Assembly: GCF_001635455.1 (NCBI RefSeq)
Contig: NZ_LWEH01000123.1
Location: 62,001 to 126,000, forward strand
Reading direction: 5' to 3'
Length of the DNA stretch: 64,000 nt
DNA from: Vibrio sp. HI00D65
GTDB taxonomy: Bacteria; Pseudomonadota; Gammaproteobacteria; Enterobacterales; Vibrionaceae
The position numbers and the translations under genes were made by a program. The notes beneath the pieces are model-generated. The model did no database searches and had not been told where the DNA came from. It saw nothing but the letters and a program-made list of their open reading frames with translations. Of the stretch, positions 39,809 to 51,258 are shown piece by piece. Positions within the stretch are counted from its first letter, which is position 1, and each line of letters begins with the position of its first letter.

Positions 39809-40654
39809 ATGCTACTCGAAGGAATCGAAACTCTCTTGGTTTTGAGTAAAGCCAAAACCATGAGCCGCACTGGAAGCTTGCTGTATATCAGCCAATCAGC
39901 GGTAAGCAAACGGATTGCTAACTTAGAAAAGAAATTGGGAAAAAAACTCATAGAGCCAAGTGGTCGGCAAATAAAACTCACGCCAGAGGCGATAGCACTG
40001 ATCGAGAGCATTGGACCTACGTTCAATGAACTTCGTGGTCTTATTTATGAACAGCAAGAACTGGAAGATACCACTCTCATTACCTTAGACAGCTCTAAGT
40101 CTCTGATCGCAGGCTATTTAGGTGAAATGATGGGGCAGTTTATCCAGCAAGATAAATACATCACTATTACCACCAACCATACGCCCAGAATCATCGAGCG
40201 CGTACAGTCCGGTAAGGCAACTCTAGGGTTATGCGCAGGCTTGTTGCCGCCACATCATGGATTAATGACGTTTCATCTATTCGACGAGCCCTTTTACATT
40301 GTAAGTAAGTTGCCGTTGAACGGTCTTCCACCCAATGTCATCACGAATGACATGACTAACCCAGCCAACTCTTACCAACTTTCAGTATTAGAAAAGTTTG
40401 GCATTAAACCTTTAATGGAAATGGACGCTTACACCGCAGCGGCGCAGCTTGCATTAGGTGGAACTGGTCCTGCTTTGATTCCGCTCTCTATCGTAAAAAC
40501 ACTCAATATTGAGTTTCAATATCTGTATAGTTTCCCAGAATTAGCAGGCTTAATCCGACCAATTCATGTTTGTGTAAGACCAAATAGCTACCAGTCTCCG
40601 CGGGTTAAAGCACTGATAGAATCCATTGTTGATGCTGTTCCCAAAGCAGTTTAG
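39809..40654 (+). CDS. LysR-type transcriptional regulator
   Basis: Protein of 281 residues. The N-terminal winged helix-turn-helix (about residues 5-62) has the LysR pattern SRTGSLLYISQSAVSKRIANLEKKLGKKLIEPSGRQIKLTPEA. The effector-binding domain follows from about residue 88, with ALGGTGPALIPLSIV near the C-terminus. Effector and targets are unknown; the upstream flavodoxin-like gene is the obvious candidate. Its last 50 bp overlap the 3' end of the convergent TSUP gene. Confidence 0.92.
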   Translation: MLLEGIETLLVLSKAKTMSRTGSLLYISQSAVSKRIANLEKKLGKKLIEPSGRQIKLTPEAIALIESIGPTFNELRGLIYEQQELEDTTLITLDSSKSLIAGYLGEMMGQFIQQDKYITITTNHTPRIIERVQSGKATLGLCAGLLPPHHGLMTFHLFDEPFYIVSKLPLNGLPPNVITNDMTNPANSYQLSVLEKFGIKPLMEMDAYTAAAQLALGGTGPALIPLSIVKTLNIEFQYLYSFPELAGLIRPIHVCVRPNSYQSPRVKALIESIVDAVPKAV

Positions 40655-41384
40655 ACGCCATGAGCATCGACATCACGATCACCAAGGGGCGAATCCACTT
40701 CTGCCCTTTTGACACCACCACTTTAGCACCTAGCTGAGCCCCCATAAAGCCACCAATTGCCATCACTAAGCCGAGTTCCCAAATTGGCAAGCCTGCCAAA
40801 ATAAAGAAGATCAGTGCTGCTATGTTAGAAGTGAAGTTCAACACCTTAGTACGAGCGGTCGCATCGACTAAAGAGAAATGACCAATTGCGACAAAGCAGA
40901 CAGTAAAGATAGAGCCGGTACCTGGCCCAAAGAAGCCATCGTAAAAGCCAACACCACCGCCAACACACAAAGCAAACATTGCTTCAGAGATCTGCTGCTT
41001 ACCTTCAGAGGCTTTAGTTTGTGGTGCTAATAAGAAATAGAGTGAGATAGCGATCAGCAGCAGTGGGATCACGCTGGTCAATAAGCTCGCATCAATGAAC
41101 TGAACGAGTTCTGCACCAATCGCCGAGCCAATGAAGGTACACAAAATGGCGAGGCGCATCTCCTTGATACTCACGATACCGTTACGCACGAAGTACCAGC
41201 TTGCGGAAAAACTGCCGAAAGAGCTTTGAAGCTTGTTAGTTGCTAGGGCTTGTGTCGGTGGGACTCCCGCTGCGAGTAGTGCTGGCAAAGTCAGTAGCCC
41301 GCCACCGCCAGCCATAGCATCGATAAAGCCAGCTGCCGTTGCAACAACAAATAAGATAGCCAATATTTCCAGAGTGATTTCCAT
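40605..41384 (-). CDS. TSUP (TauE/SafE) family membrane transporter
   Basis: Integral membrane protein of 259 residues with about eight hydrophobic segments. The first motif AGFIDAMAGGGGLLTLPALLAAGVPPTQALATNKLQSSFGS and the second-half repeat GFYDGFFGPGTGSIFTVCFVAIG are the TauE/SafE signatures. Family members move sulfite or organosulfur anions; the substrate here is unknown. GAGGCG lies before the ATG at 41384. Its 3' end overlaps the convergent LysR gene by 50 bp. Confidence 0.92.
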   Translation of the reverse strand: MEITLEILAILFVVATAAGFIDAMAGGGGLLTLPALLAAGVPPTQALATNKLQSSFGSFSASWYFVRNGIVSIKEMRLAILCTFIGSAIGAELVQFIDASLLTSVIPLLLIAISLYFLLAPQTKASEGKQQISEAMFALCVGGGVGFYDGFFGPGTGSIFTVCFVAIGHFSLVDATARTKVLNFTSNIAALIFFILAGLPIWELGLVMAIGGFMGAQLGAKVVVSKGQKWIRPLVIVMSMLMASKLLWEQHQQWILSVL

Positions 41385-41513
41385 ATATCCAACGCCTCAA
41401 AGTCTCGTGTAGCGACAACTTACCATCCTGAGCAGGCGATCAATAACGAAACACAAGATTTTAACCTATTCCAAATATTCATCATTTAACTAACACTGTA
41501 TCACAGGCATGAA

Positions 41514-41541
41514 AAAGCCCACTCCGAAGAGTGGGCTTTGA
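41514..41541 (-). terminator. Rho-independent terminator of carAB
   Basis: Stem AAAGCCCACTC / GAGTGGGCTTT with a tetraloop, read on the minus strand into TTTTT, about 50 nt after the carB stop. Confidence 0.88.
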
Positions 41542-41588
41542 GCATTTATATCCGCTAACTTCAGTTCAGTTAGCTGAGCCAAGACAAG

Positions 41589-44500
41589 TTAAGCTTGAGA
41601 AGCTTTCACCTGCGCGTGTAGCTCTTGAACAGAAGTTACTGTCGTCTTCGCGTCAGCAGTGTGAGCCATACACGTTGCAAACGCTGCGTTTAGCGTTGTT
41701 GTGTAGTTCACCTTCTCAGCAAGAGCACCGCGACGAAGAACTTTAGAATCTTCAATCGCTTGACGGCCAGCTGCAGTGTTCACGATGTAGGTGTACTCGT
41801 TGTTCTTGATACGGTCAAGAATATGAGGACGCCCTTCGTGTACCTTGTTTACTAGACGTGGGTTGATACCCGCTTCGCCAAGAATCACTGCTGTACCGTG
41901 TGTTGCGTCTAGCTGGTAGCCAAGCTTAGATAGCTTAGACGCTAGGTCTACAACGCGCTCTTTGTCGCCTTCGCGAACTGAAAGAAGTGCACGGCCGCCT
42001 TCTGGGTAGATGTTGCCACAACCCAATTCCGCTTTAGAGTAAGCTTCTGCGAACGTTGCACCAACACCCATAACTTCACCAGTAGAGCGCATTTCTGGGC
42101 CCAATAGTGGGTCAACACCTGGGAACTTGTTGAATGGAAGTACCACTTCTTTTACTGAGTAGTAAGGTGGGATGATTTCTTTCGTAAAGCCTTGAGACTC
42201 TAGAGATTGCCCCGCCATTACACGTGCTGCAATCTTAGCAATTGGTGCGCCAGTTGCTTTAGATACGAACGGTACCGTACGTGCTGCACGAGGGTTAACC
42301 TCGATTAGGTAGACTTGATTGTTCTTAACAGCAAACTGCGTGTTCATCAGACCACGAACACCCAACTCGAACGCCAGCTTTTCAACTTGCTCACGCATTA
42401 CATCTTGGATTTCTTGGCTTAGCGTGTATGCAGGAAGAGAACATGCTGAGTCACCAGAGTGAACACCCGCTTGTTCGATGTGCTCCATGATACCGCCGAT
42501 AACTACGCGCTCACCGTCACAGATAGCATCGATATCCACTTCAACTGCGTCATCTAGGAAGCTGTCAAGAAGAACTGGAGATTCGTTCGATACGCTTACT
42601 GCTTCGTTGAAGTAGCGACGTAAGTCTTGCTCATCGTATACGATTTCCATCGCACGACCACCCAGTACGTAAGAAGGACGTACAACCAATGGGAAGCCGA
42701 TTTCGCGAGATTTCTCTACCGCTTGTTCCATTGTTGTTACTGTCGCGTTCTCTGGCTGAAGTAGACCTAGACGGTCAACAGCAACTTGGAAGCGCTCACG
42801 GTCTTCTGCACGGTCGATTGCATCAGGGCTAGTACCGATGATTGGCACGCCAGCTGCTTCAAGTGCGCGAGCCAGTTTAAGTGGTGTTTGACCACCGTAC
42901 TGTACGATAACGCCTTTTGGCTTCTCAACGCGTGCGATTGCCAGTACATCTTCCAGAGTTACTGGTTCGAAGTATAGACGGTCAGATGTATCGTAGTCTG
43001 TAGAAACAGTCTCAGGGTTACAGTTAACCATGATAGTCTCAAAGCCATCTTCACGTAGCGCTAGTGATGCGTGTACACAACAGTAGTCAAATTCAATACC
43101 TTGGCCGATACGGTTTGGACCGCCACCAAGAATCATGATCTTGTCTTTGTCGGTTGGGTTTGCTTCACATTCATCATCGTAAGATGAGTACATGTAAGCC
43201 GTGTCTGAAGAGAACTCAGCCGCACACGTATCAACACGCTTGTACACTGGGTGGATATCGTATTGGTCACGTAGACGACGGATTTCGCTTTCCGCTACAC
43301 CTAGGATCTTAGATAGGCGTGCATCAGCAAAACCTTTACGCTTCAGCTTGTTTAGCTCTTCTTTGTTCAGACCAGCAAAACCTTTCGCTTTAAGTTCTTG
43401 CTCAAGCTTAACGATGTCTTCGATTTGAACTAGGAACCAACGGTCGATTTGCGTTAGGTTGAATACGCCATCTACAGACATACCCGCACGGAATGCATCC
43501 GCGATGTACCAAATACGCTCTGCGCCAGCTTCTTTTAGTTCGTGACGAATTGTTGTTAGTGCGTCTGGCGCATCTAGGTCAACCATTTCGTCAAAACCAG
43601 TCGCGCCAACTTCTAGGCCGCGAAGTGCTTTTTGTAGAGATTCTTGTTGGTTACGGCCGATAGCCATAACTTCACCAACAGACTTCATTTGCGTCGTTAG
43701 ACGGTCGTTAGCACCTGCAAATTTTTCGAAGTTAAAACGAGGAATCTTAGTTACTACATAGTCGATGGTTGGTTCGAATGATGCTGGTGTTGCGCCACCC
43801 GTGATGTCATTTTGCAGTTCATCTAATGTATAACCCACAGCCAGTTTCGCTGCAATCTTAGCGATTGGGAAACCTGTCGCTTTAGATGCTAGTGCAGAAG
43901 AACGAGATACACGTGGGTTCATCTCGATGATAACCATACGGCCATCTCTCGGGTTAATACCAAACTGTACGTTAGAACCACCCGTTTCAACACCAATCTC
44001 ACGCAGTACCGCTAGAGAAGCGTTACGCATCAGTTGGTATTCTTTGTCTGTTAGAGTCTGTGCTGGTGCAACTGTGATTGAGTCACCCGTGTGGATGCCC
44101 ATTGGGTCAAAGTTTTCAATCGCACATACGATGATACAGTTGTCCGCTTTGTCACGAACCACTTCCATCTCGTACTCTTTCCAGCCGATAAGAGATTCAT
44201 CGATTAGAAGCTCGTTGGTTGGAGACAGGTCCAGACCGCGACGACAGATTTCTTCAAATTCTTCTTTGTTGTAAGCGATACCACCGCCAGTACCACCCAT
44301 AGTGAATGATGGACGGATGATACATGGGAAACCAACCATATCTAGAACGCCGTAAGCTTCTTCCATGGTTTTCGCCGTATCAGCGCGTGGACACTCAAGG
44401 CCGATAGACTTCATCGCTTTATCGAAACGAGAACGGTCTTCTGCTTTATCGATAGCGTCAGCCGTTGCACCAATCATCTCTACACCGAACTCTTCAAGAA

Positions 44501-44819
44501 CACCGTGTTTCTCTAGGTCTAGTGCACAGTTAAGTGCTGTTTGGCCACCCATTGTAGGTAGAACTGCATCTGGCTTCTCCTTCGCAATAATGTTGCGAAC
44601 AACTTCCCATTGGATAGGCTCGATGTAAGTTGCATCAGCCATATCAGGGTCAGTCATGATGGTCGCTGGGTTCGAGTTTACAAGAATAACTCGGTAACCT
44701 TCTTCGCGAAGCGCTTTACAAGCTTGAGCACCAGAGTAATCGAACTCACATGCTTGGCCGATAACGATCGGGCCAGCACCTAGAATTAGAATACTTTTAA
44801 TGTCAGTACGTTTTGGCAT
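41589..44819 (-). CDS. carB: Carbamoyl-phosphate synthase large subunit
   Basis: Makes carbamoyl phosphate for arginine and pyrimidine synthesis with CarA. It has 1076 residues (1073 in E. coli). Two homologous halves are visible: [22 protein letters not shown] at the N-terminus and [23 protein letters not shown] near residue 560, each starting an ATP-grasp unit ([16 protein letters not shown] and [16 protein letters not shown]). A methylglyoxal-synthase-like regulatory domain forms the last 140 residues. CGGAG lies before the ATG. The gene follows carA by 16 nt. Confidence 0.98.
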   Translation of the reverse strand: MPKRTDIKSILILGAGPIVIGQACEFDYSGAQACKALREEGYRVILVNSNPATIMTDPDMADATYIEPIQWEVVRNIIAKEKPDAVLPTMGGQTALNCALDLEKHGVLEEFGVEMIGATADAIDKAEDRSRFDKAMKSIGLECPRADTAKTMEEAYGVLDMVGFPCIIRPSFTMGGTGGGIAYNKEEFEEICRRGLDLSPTNELLIDESLIGWKEYEMEVVRDKADNCIIVCAIENFDPMGIHTGDSITVAPAQTLTDKEYQLMRNASLAVLREIGVETGGSNVQFGINPRDGRMVIIEMNPRVSRSSALASKATGFPIAKIAAKLAVGYTLDELQNDITGGATPASFEPTIDYVVTKIPRFNFEKFAGANDRLTTQMKSVGEVMAIGRNQQESLQKALRGLEVGATGFDEMVDLDAPDALTTIRHELKEAGAERIWYIADAFRAGMSVDGVFNLTQIDRWFLVQIEDIVKLEQELKAKGFAGLNKEELNKLKRKGFADARLSKILGVAESEIRRLRDQYDIHPVYKRVDTCAAEFSSDTAYMYSSYDDECEANPTDKDKIMILGGGPNRIGQGIEFDYCCVHASLALREDGFETIMVNCNPETVSTDYDTSDRLYFEPVTLEDVLAIARVEKPKGVIVQYGGQTPLKLARALEAAGVPIIGTSPDAIDRAEDRERFQVAVDRLGLLQPENATVTTMEQAVEKSREIGFPLVVRPSYVLGGRAMEIVYDEQDLRRYFNEAVSVSNESPVLLDSFLDDAVEVDIDAICDGERVVIGGIMEHIEQAGVHSGDSACSLPAYTLSQEIQDVMREQVEKLAFELGVRGLMNTQFAVKNNQVYLIEVNPRAARTVPFVSKATGAPIAKIAARVMAGQSLESQGFTKEIIPPYYSVKEVVLPFNKFPGVDPLLGPEMRSTGEVMGVGATFAEAYSKAELGCGNIYPEGGRALLSVREGDKERVVDLASKLSKLGYQLDATHGTAVILGEAGINPRLVNKVHEGRPHILDRIKNNEYTYIVNTAAGRQAIEDSKVLRRGALAEKVNYTTTLNAAFATCMAHTADAKTTVTSVQELHAQVKASQA

Positions 44820-44835
44820 TGTCTACTACTCCGAA

Positions 44836-45990
44836 TTACGCTGTGTGCTTTTTAATTAGTTCAATGAAGTGGTCGAATAACGGCGCTGCGTCTTCTGGAC
44901 CTGGGCTTGCTTCTGGGTGACCTTGGAAGCTAAATGCTGGTTTATCTGTACGGTGGATACCTTGCAGAGAACCATCAAATAGAGACTTGTGCGTTGCACG
45001 TAGGTTTTCAGGAAGTGTGTCTTCGTCAGCAGCAAAGCCGTGGTTTTGCGAAGTAATCATCACAACATCACGATCTAAATCTTTAACTGGGTGGTTTGCA
45101 CCGTGGTGACCAAACTTCATCTTCACTGTCTTAGCGCCTGACGCAAGAGCAAGAATTTGGTGGCCTAGACAGATACCGAAGATTGGTAAGCCTTTTTCTA
45201 GGAACACTTTTGTCGCTTCAATTGCGTAAGTACATGGTTCTGGGTCACCAGGGCCATTTGAAAGGAATACGCCGTCTGGGTTTAGTGCAAGCACTTCTTC
45301 AGCAGAAGTTTCAGCTGGAACAACCGTTAGGCGGCAGCCGCGGTCAACGAGCATTCGTAGGATGTTTCGTTTTGCACCGAAGTCATAAGCAACAACGTGG
45401 TATGGCAATTCTGAGTCTGCTTTCGCTTCAGGAAGTCCACCCGTAAGCGTCCACGCCCCCTGTTTCCATTGATACGCTTCTTTTGTTGTAACTTCTTTCG
45501 CAAGATCCATACCTTTCAGGCCAGGGAATTCTTTTGCTTTAGCTAGAGCCAAAGCTTCGTCTAGGTTTCCGTCGTTTACTGAAGAGCCAGCTACAATACA
45601 ACCGTTCTGTGCGCCTTTTTCACGAAGAATACGCGTCAGCTTACGAGTATCGATATCAGCGATACCAACAACGTTTTGCGACTTAAGGTAATCAGAAAGG
45701 GATTGTTCATTACGGAAGTTAGAAGCGATTAGAGGGAGATCGCGAATCACAAGGCCTTGAGCGTGGATTGAAGAGGATTCTTCGTCTTCGGAATTGGTTC
45801 CGGTATTGCCAATGTGAGGGTAAGTAAGGGTAACGATTTGTTGAGAATAGGAAGGATCAGTGAGGATTTCTTGGTACCCCGTCATCGAGGTATTAAAAAC
45901 GACTTCACCAACTGCAGAACCTACAGCGCCAATGGCTTCACCGTGAAATACTGTCCCATCTTCTAGGACAAGTAGTGCTGACTTTTTCAA
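44836..45990 (-). CDS. carA: Carbamoyl-phosphate synthase small subunit (glutaminase)
   Basis: Supplies ammonia to CarB by hydrolysing glutamine. It has 384 residues. The class I glutamine amidotransferase nucleophile is in GICLGHQ, and the catalytic His/Glu are in [11 protein letters not shown]. The start codon is TTG at 45990 (rc of CAA at 45988-45990), with a strong GGAGG 5 nt upstream; E. coli carA also starts with TTG as I recall. The upstream region carries a sigma-70-type promoter and tandem ARG boxes (listed separately). Confidence 0.97.
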   Translation of the reverse strand: MKKSALLVLEDGTVFHGEAIGAVGSAVGEVVFNTSMTGYQEILTDPSYSQQIVTLTYPHIGNTGTNSEDEESSSIHAQGLVIRDLPLIASNFRNEQSLSDYLKSQNVVGIADIDTRKLTRILREKGAQNGCIVAGSSVNDGNLDEALALAKAKEFPGLKGMDLAKEVTTKEAYQWKQGAWTLTGGLPEAKADSELPYHVVAYDFGAKRNILRMLVDRGCRLTVVPAETSAEEVLALNPDGVFLSNGPGDPEPCTYAIEATKVFLEKGLPIFGICLGHQILALASGAKTVKMKFGHHGANHPVKDLDRDVVMITSQNHGFAADEDTLPENLRATHKSLFDGSLQGIHRTDKPAFSFQGHPEASPGPEDAAPLFDHFIELIKKHTA

Positions 45991-45999
45991 GACAACCTC

Positions 46000-46038
46000 C
46001 AGAAATAAATATGCATTAAAATTGATTTAATTTGCAAA
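46000..46038 (-). promoter_or_regulatory. Tandem ARG boxes (ArgR operator) of carAB
   Basis: On the minus strand TTTGCAAATTAAATCAAT (46021-46038) and AATGCATATTTATTTCTG (46000-46017) each match most fixed positions of the ARG box wwTGAATwwwwATTCAww, and they are separated by exactly 3 bp, the spacing typical of ArgR operators. A second promoter (TTGCAA, 18 bp, CATATT) could overlap them, as P2 of E. coli carAB does. Confidence 0.6.
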
Positions 46039-46096
46039 TCTACCTTCCTGTAACACCAGAAATTGCGTGTTTATGGAAATTAGACAAATTGGCGGT

Positions 46097-46125
46097 ATTT
46101 TAGTGATGTGCGTGATACGTGTCAA
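46097..46125 (-). promoter_or_regulatory. Sigma-70-type promoter of carAB
   Basis: A -35 TTGACA (46120-46125) and a -10 TAAAAT (46097-46102) separated by 17 bp, near the consensus. It lies upstream of the ARG boxes, like promoter P1 of E. coli carAB. Confidence 0.75.
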
Positions 46126-46449
46126 CATTTAACGTAAAAGAAATTAAAGATTTGTACGTACTAAATCAATTTACCCATCCAAAGCTCCAAAAGTTTAACT
46201 TTCATGGTCAATTAAGCACGATATTGAGGTTTTCCAATTTTATCCCATTACTTTTCTCTGCCTTTAAGTACTAAAAACATCACCAACAAAAAGCAATCGA
46301 TAAATACAAACAGAAAACATGAATATTTAAAGATCTAATTCAAAAATAAGACTAAGACAACAAAACAACAAGAAAAGCGAGGTAAAAACGATGTTAAGAG
46401 GTAGGTTTAAGAGAGAGGTGAGAAACAAGAATACAGCGATAAAGGTAGC

Positions 46450-46480
46450 AAATAAAGAAAGCGCCGGCAATTGCCAGCGC
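46450..46480 (-). terminator. Rho-independent terminator after dapB
   Basis: GC-rich stem GCGCTGGC-AATT-GCCGGCGC (one T-G pair) on the minus strand, followed by TTTCTTTATTT, 13 nt after the dapB stop. Confidence 0.82.
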
Positions 46481-46492
46481 ATAATTATCTAT

Positions 46493-47365
<873 letters not shown>

Positions 47366-47409
47366 TTAATCTCTTTAAACTAACAACAATCTCATACTCA
47401 GGCTAGCAA

Positions 47410-47808
47410 TTAAGAAAACTCTTTTACCACTCGCTCTAAAATTGGCACATTTGCTTCAGGAAAAGCGTACTGATTCAATGATTCAAGGCTGACCCATTCG
47501 CCCTGCTGACCTTCTTTGCCATAAGGCTGCCCTTCAAAATCAGTCACGAGGATGAAATCGAACTTAAGTGACTTATCCGTATAATCAAATTCAAGGTGCT
47601 CAAATAGAGACTGCTCAGTCACCTTGATACCGATCTCTTCATCAAGCTCACGAGTCATCGCTTGCTCAATAGTTTCACCCTCTTCAACCTTGCCACCTGG
47701 AAATTCCCAGAAGCCACCTTTGTGCTTGTCATCTGGACGCTTTGTAATAAATACCTGTGACTTATCTTGATTGAAGATAATACCCGCTACGATATGGATT
47801 CTTTTCAT
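47410..47808 (-). CDS. mutT: 8-oxo-dGTP diphosphatase MutT (Nudix)
   Basis: Removes oxidised dGTP from the nucleotide pool. It has 132 residues. The Nudix box spans residues 39-61 (GKVEEGETIEQAMTRELDEEIG pattern G-x5-E-x7-RE-x2-EE-x-G), complete. The N-terminal AGIIFNQDKSQVFITKRPDDKHKGGFWEFPGG is the MutT type. AAGGA precedes the ATG. It follows secA in the order seen in E. coli (secA-mutT) but is separated here by a terminator and a repeat element. Confidence 0.94.
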   Translation of the reverse strand: MKRIHIVAGIIFNQDKSQVFITKRPDDKHKGGFWEFPGGKVEEGETIEQAMTRELDEEIGIKVTEQSLFEHLEFDYTDKSLKFDFILVTDFEGQPYGKEGQQGEWVSLESLNQYAFPEANVPILERVVKEFS

Positions 47809-47855
47809 TGATGGTGTTCCTTAATTAAACGCTTAACTCACATAGTCCCTAAATA

Positions 47856-47961
47856 CGTCATCCTCAAGAAAGAGGAACGACTGAGTTAGGGATCTAAAGC
47901 AGCGTAAGCCTATCTAAATGAGATTCCCTATTACGCTCGTTCCTCGCTATAGGGAATGACG
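47856..47961. repeat. Intergenic palindromic repeat element, about 106 bp
   Basis: Terminal inverted arms CGTCAT (47856-47861) and ATGACG (47956-47961). Inside are a hairpin TCCTC-GAGGA (47861-47876) and a perfect 9-bp stem ATTCCCTAT / ATAGGGAAT (47923-47931 with 47949-47957). The GGGAATGACG end and the CGTTCCTCGCTATAGGG wording resemble dispersed intergenic repeats I associate with Vibrio genomes. Only one copy is in this window, so the dispersed nature is inferred. Confidence 0.55.
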
Positions 47962-48001
47962 ACTTTCTTGTGTAACAAAGTAAGCCATGAAATTTACATA
48001 C

Positions 48002-48026
48002 AAAAAGAGCCGCCTAAGCGACTCTT
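48002..48026 (-). terminator. Rho-independent terminator of secA
   Basis: On the minus strand AAGAGTCGC-TTAG-GCGGCTCTT (one T-G pair) followed by TTTTG, about 118 nt after the secA stop. Confidence 0.8.
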
Positions 48027-48143
48027 GAATAAATAAAATTATTTTTAGGCAAAGCTGTAATGGTTGAGAACAAGAAGGCGACGCGCAGTTTACAAGTGTT
48101 AATGAGCATCGCCGACGCAGTTATCAGCCTTTACAGCAAAGCA

Positions 48144-50870
48144 TCAATTAATTTTACCGTGACACTGCTTGTATTTCTTACCGCTACCGCATGGGCAAGG
48201 CTCGTTACGGCCAACTTTGCGCTCATCACGTACTACAGTTTGTGGCGACGCTGCTTCAGCTTCATCATCGCCTAACTGGTTTTCTGCAGTTGCGTGTTGT
48301 GCTTGCGCACGACGCGCTGCTTCTTCAGCTTGAGCCTGACGTTGCGCTTCCATCTTTTCTACTTCTTCTTGTTGCTGAACGCGAACTTTCGAAAGGATAG
48401 TAATAACGTCTGACTTCAGCACATCCAGTAGACCTTCGAACAGTTCAAACGACTCACGCTTGTACTCTTGTTTCGGGTTCTTCTGTGCGTAACCACGTAG
48501 GTGGATACCTTGACGAAGGTGGTCCATCGCAGCCAAGTGCTCTTTCCATAGACCATCTAGCGTTTGCAACATTACAGACTTCTCGAAGTTACGTAGCACT
48601 TGTGCACCAACCACTTCTTCTTTCTGTTTATAAGCATCAACAGCCATGCCTAGGATACGTTCACGTAATGCTTCTTCGTAAAGCTTGTCGTCCTCGTCCA
48701 ACCAGCCTTGAATATCAAAGTCTAGATCGAAGTCGTTCTTCAGACGATCTTGTAGACCAGAGATGTCCCACATATCTTCCAGAGATTGCGGAGCAATGTA
48801 CTCATCGATAACCGAAGTAAACACGTCTTCACGGTTATGTTCGATCATTTCGCTGATGTCGTCAGAGCCCATTAGCTCATCACGCAGCTCGTAAACCACT
48901 TTACGTTGGTCATTCGCTACATCATCGTACTCTAGAAGTTGCTTACGGATATCGAAGTTACGACCTTCAACTTTACGTTGCGCTTTTTCGATAGAGCGAG
49001 ATAGCATCTTAGATTCGATCGCTTCACCTTCATCCATACCGCTTTGGATAAGACCAGCCATACGATCAGATGTGAAAATACGTAATAAAGAGTCTTCCAT
49101 TGATAGATAGAAACGTGAAGAACCTGCATCACCTTGACGACCAGAACGACCACGTAGCTGGTTATCGATACGACGAGATTCGTGGCGCTCTGTACCAATG
49201 ATGTGTAGACCACCTGACTCTAGTACTTTGTCGTGAACCACTTTCCAATCCGCTTTGATCTGGTCGATCTGCTCTTGAGTTGGATTTTGTAGTTTCTCAA
49301 CTTCAGACTGCCAGCTACCACCTAACACGATATCGGTACCACGACCGGCCATGTTTGTTGCGATGGTTACTGCACCAAGTGTACCTGCTTGCGCTACGAT
49401 TTCCGCTTCTTTCTCATGGAATTTCGCGTTTAGTACGTTGTGCTTAATTTTTGCTTTTTTCAGTGCGTTAGACAGTAGCTCTGATTTCTCGATAGAAACC
49501 GTACCAACCAGTGATGGCTGACCTGCAGCAACACGGTCTTTAATATCTTCAATGATCGCATTGAACTTGTCTTCTTCTGTACGATAAACCACATCTGGCA
49601 TATCGTTACGAACCATAGGTTTGTTAGTCGGGATAACAACCGTTTCTAGACCATAGATAGACTGGAATTCGAAAGCTTCAGTATCAGCTGTACCTGTCAT
49701 TCCTGACAGTTTCTCGTACAGACGGAAGAAGTTTTGGAAAGTAATCGAAGCTAGCGTTTGGTTTTCATTCTGAATCTTCACACCTTCTTTTGCTTCAACA
49801 GCTTGGTGTAAACCTTCAGACCAACGACGACCTGGCATTGTACGACCAGTATGTTCGTCAACGATAACCACTTCGCCTTCTTCAGTTACAATGTAGTCTA
49901 CGTTCTTCTCAAACAATACATGTGCACGAAGTGCAGCATTAACATGGTGCAGTAGGCTGATGTTGGTTGGAGAGTAAAGCGTATCACCCTCTTCCATCAG
50001 ACCATTTTTCACCATTAGCTCTTCAACAAACTCTTGACCGTTTTCAGTCAGGTGAACCTGCTTAGATTTTTCGTCCATGGTGTAGTGACCTTCACCACGG
50101 TACTCTTCCGAATCTTCTTTATCTTGACGCTCAAGATGAGGAATCAATGTATTAATACGCGTGTAAAGATCTGAGCTATCTTCAGCCGGGCCAGAGATAA
50201 TAAGAGGTGTACGCGCTTCATCGATTAAGATTGAGTCAACCTCATCGACTACAGCAAAGAAGCGCTCGCGTTGAACACGATCTTCAGCACGGAAAGCCAT
50301 GTTGTCACGTAGGTAATCGAAACCAAACTCGTTGTTTGTTCCGTATAGGATATCCGCTTGGTATGCTTCTTTCTTCTCTGGCGGAGCCATGTTTGGCACG
50401 TTCACGCCAACAGTCATACCAAGGAATTCAAATAATGGGCGGTTAGTTTCCGCATCACGCTTAGCTAGGTAGTCGTTCACCGTTACTACGTGAACACCTT
50501 TGCTTGGTAGGGCGTTAAGATAAGCTGGTAGAGTTGCTGTAAGAGTCTTACCCTCACCAGTACGCATCTCTGCAATTTGGCCAGCATTTAAAACCATGCC
50601 ACCAATCAATTGCACGTCAAAGTGACGCATTCCATAAACACGCTTCGACGCTTCACGTACCGTAGCAAATGCTTCAGGTAGAAGTTGGTCTAGTGATTCA
50701 CCTTTATCTAAGCGCTCACGGAACTCAACAGTTTTTGCTTTTAGCTCTTCGTCAGAAAGCGCTTCAAACGTTGGCTCGTAGTTATTAATTTCTTTTACAA
50801 TTTTTCTAAGGCGGCGCAGTGTTCTGTCATTGCGACTGCCAATTACCTTTGTCAGCAGCTTAGTAATCAT
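48144..50870 (-). CDS. secA: Preprotein translocase ATPase SecA
   Basis: Motor of the Sec export pathway. It has 908 residues (901 in E. coli). Walker A in [16 protein letters not shown] (near 100-115), DEAD-like [18 protein letters not shown], helicase motifs GTDIVLGG and [20 protein letters not shown], and a C-terminal zinc domain with [14 protein letters not shown]. Both nucleotide-binding domains and the C-terminal SecB-binding tail are complete. It is preceded by about 390 bp without a gene after the lpxC terminator, so it has its own promoter. Confidence 0.98.
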   Translation of the reverse strand: MITKLLTKVIGSRNDRTLRRLRKIVKEINNYEPTFEALSDEELKAKTVEFRERLDKGESLDQLLPEAFATVREASKRVYGMRHFDVQLIGGMVLNAGQIAEMRTGEGKTLTATLPAYLNALPSKGVHVVTVNDYLAKRDAETNRPLFEFLGMTVGVNVPNMAPPEKKEAYQADILYGTNNEFGFDYLRDNMAFRAEDRVQRERFFAVVDEVDSILIDEARTPLIISGPAEDSSDLYTRINTLIPHLERQDKEDSEEYRGEGHYTMDEKSKQVHLTENGQEFVEELMVKNGLMEEGDTLYSPTNISLLHHVNAALRAHVLFEKNVDYIVTEEGEVVIVDEHTGRTMPGRRWSEGLHQAVEAKEGVKIQNENQTLASITFQNFFRLYEKLSGMTGTADTEAFEFQSIYGLETVVIPTNKPMVRNDMPDVVYRTEEDKFNAIIEDIKDRVAAGQPSLVGTVSIEKSELLSNALKKAKIKHNVLNAKFHEKEAEIVAQAGTLGAVTIATNMAGRGTDIVLGGSWQSEVEKLQNPTQEQIDQIKADWKVVHDKVLESGGLHIIGTERHESRRIDNQLRGRSGRQGDAGSSRFYLSMEDSLLRIFTSDRMAGLIQSGMDEGEAIESKMLSRSIEKAQRKVEGRNFDIRKQLLEYDDVANDQRKVVYELRDELMGSDDISEMIEHNREDVFTSVIDEYIAPQSLEDMWDISGLQDRLKNDFDLDFDIQGWLDEDDKLYEEALRERILGMAVDAYKQKEEVVGAQVLRNFEKSVMLQTLDGLWKEHLAAMDHLRQGIHLRGYAQKNPKQEYKRESFELFEGLLDVLKSDVITILSKVRVQQQEEVEKMEAQRQAQAEEAARRAQAQHATAENQLGDDEAEAASPQTVVRDERKVGRNEPCPCGSGKKYKQCHGKIN

Positions 50871-51202
50871 GTGCTTGGAATCTCTTCGTTCTCAGATCGT
50901 CCGCGATCTATTTTAAATGCCGTCAGTCTCTACTAGCGATGAACCAGTCTTCAGTTACTAACCAAGGATACTGAGATAAATCTAGTATTTCTGATATTGT
51001 ACTTGAGAGTAGAGTTTTCAAGGCTTGAGTTAAAATTATTGCCCCTTAGTGTAAGTAATTTTCACACCAACGACCATTTATAACCCCATTTGTTTGATGT
51101 GCTTGGAACTTTTCTTTCTAATTGCTGATGGATTAGCCAGACTGGCGCCCATTAGTCGATGACTTTCGGATGTTGATGACACTGTATCTGGAAAATAGAT
51201 AC
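50871..51202. other. lpxC-secA gap with no gene
   Basis: 332 bp upstream of secA. Both strands lack a frame with a Shine-Dalgarno longer than 25 codons; in particular no SecM-type leader with its arrest motif and no DUF721/DciA gene is seen here. A 12-bp direct repeat ATGTGCTTGGAA occurs near 50868 and again near 51098. Confidence 0.6.
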
Positions 51203-51230
51203 AAAAAAACCAGGCCGATAGCCTGGTTTT
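51203..51230 (-). terminator. Rho-independent terminator at the end of the dcw cluster (after lpxC)
   Basis: Stem AAAACCAGGC / GCCTGGTTTT, loop TATCG, with seven Ts on the minus strand, 28 nt after the lpxC stop. Confidence 0.9.
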
Positions 51231-51258
51231 CGAAATCTTACATTGTTGAAAACAACAA

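Larger units (their letters stand above)
45991..46449. other. Control region of carAB and AT-rich spacer to dapB
   Basis: The half nearest carA holds the ARG boxes and the promoter. The remainder (about 46130-46449) is very AT-rich, with no gene, hairpin or repeat that I can support. Confidence 0.6.
47809..48143. other. secA-mutT intergenic region
   Basis: 335 bp holding the secA terminator and an inverted-repeat element (both listed separately). No gene seen. Confidence 0.65.

Noticed and set aside
48060..48275. 71-codon frame opposite the secA 3' end
   Set aside because: Mostly the complement of the conserved zinc domain of secA; no ribosome binding site.
51095..51169. 24-codon frame (MGASLANPSAIRKK...) on the minus strand before secA as a possible SecM-like leader
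   Set aside because: No signal sequence, no arrest motif and no Shine-Dalgarno.
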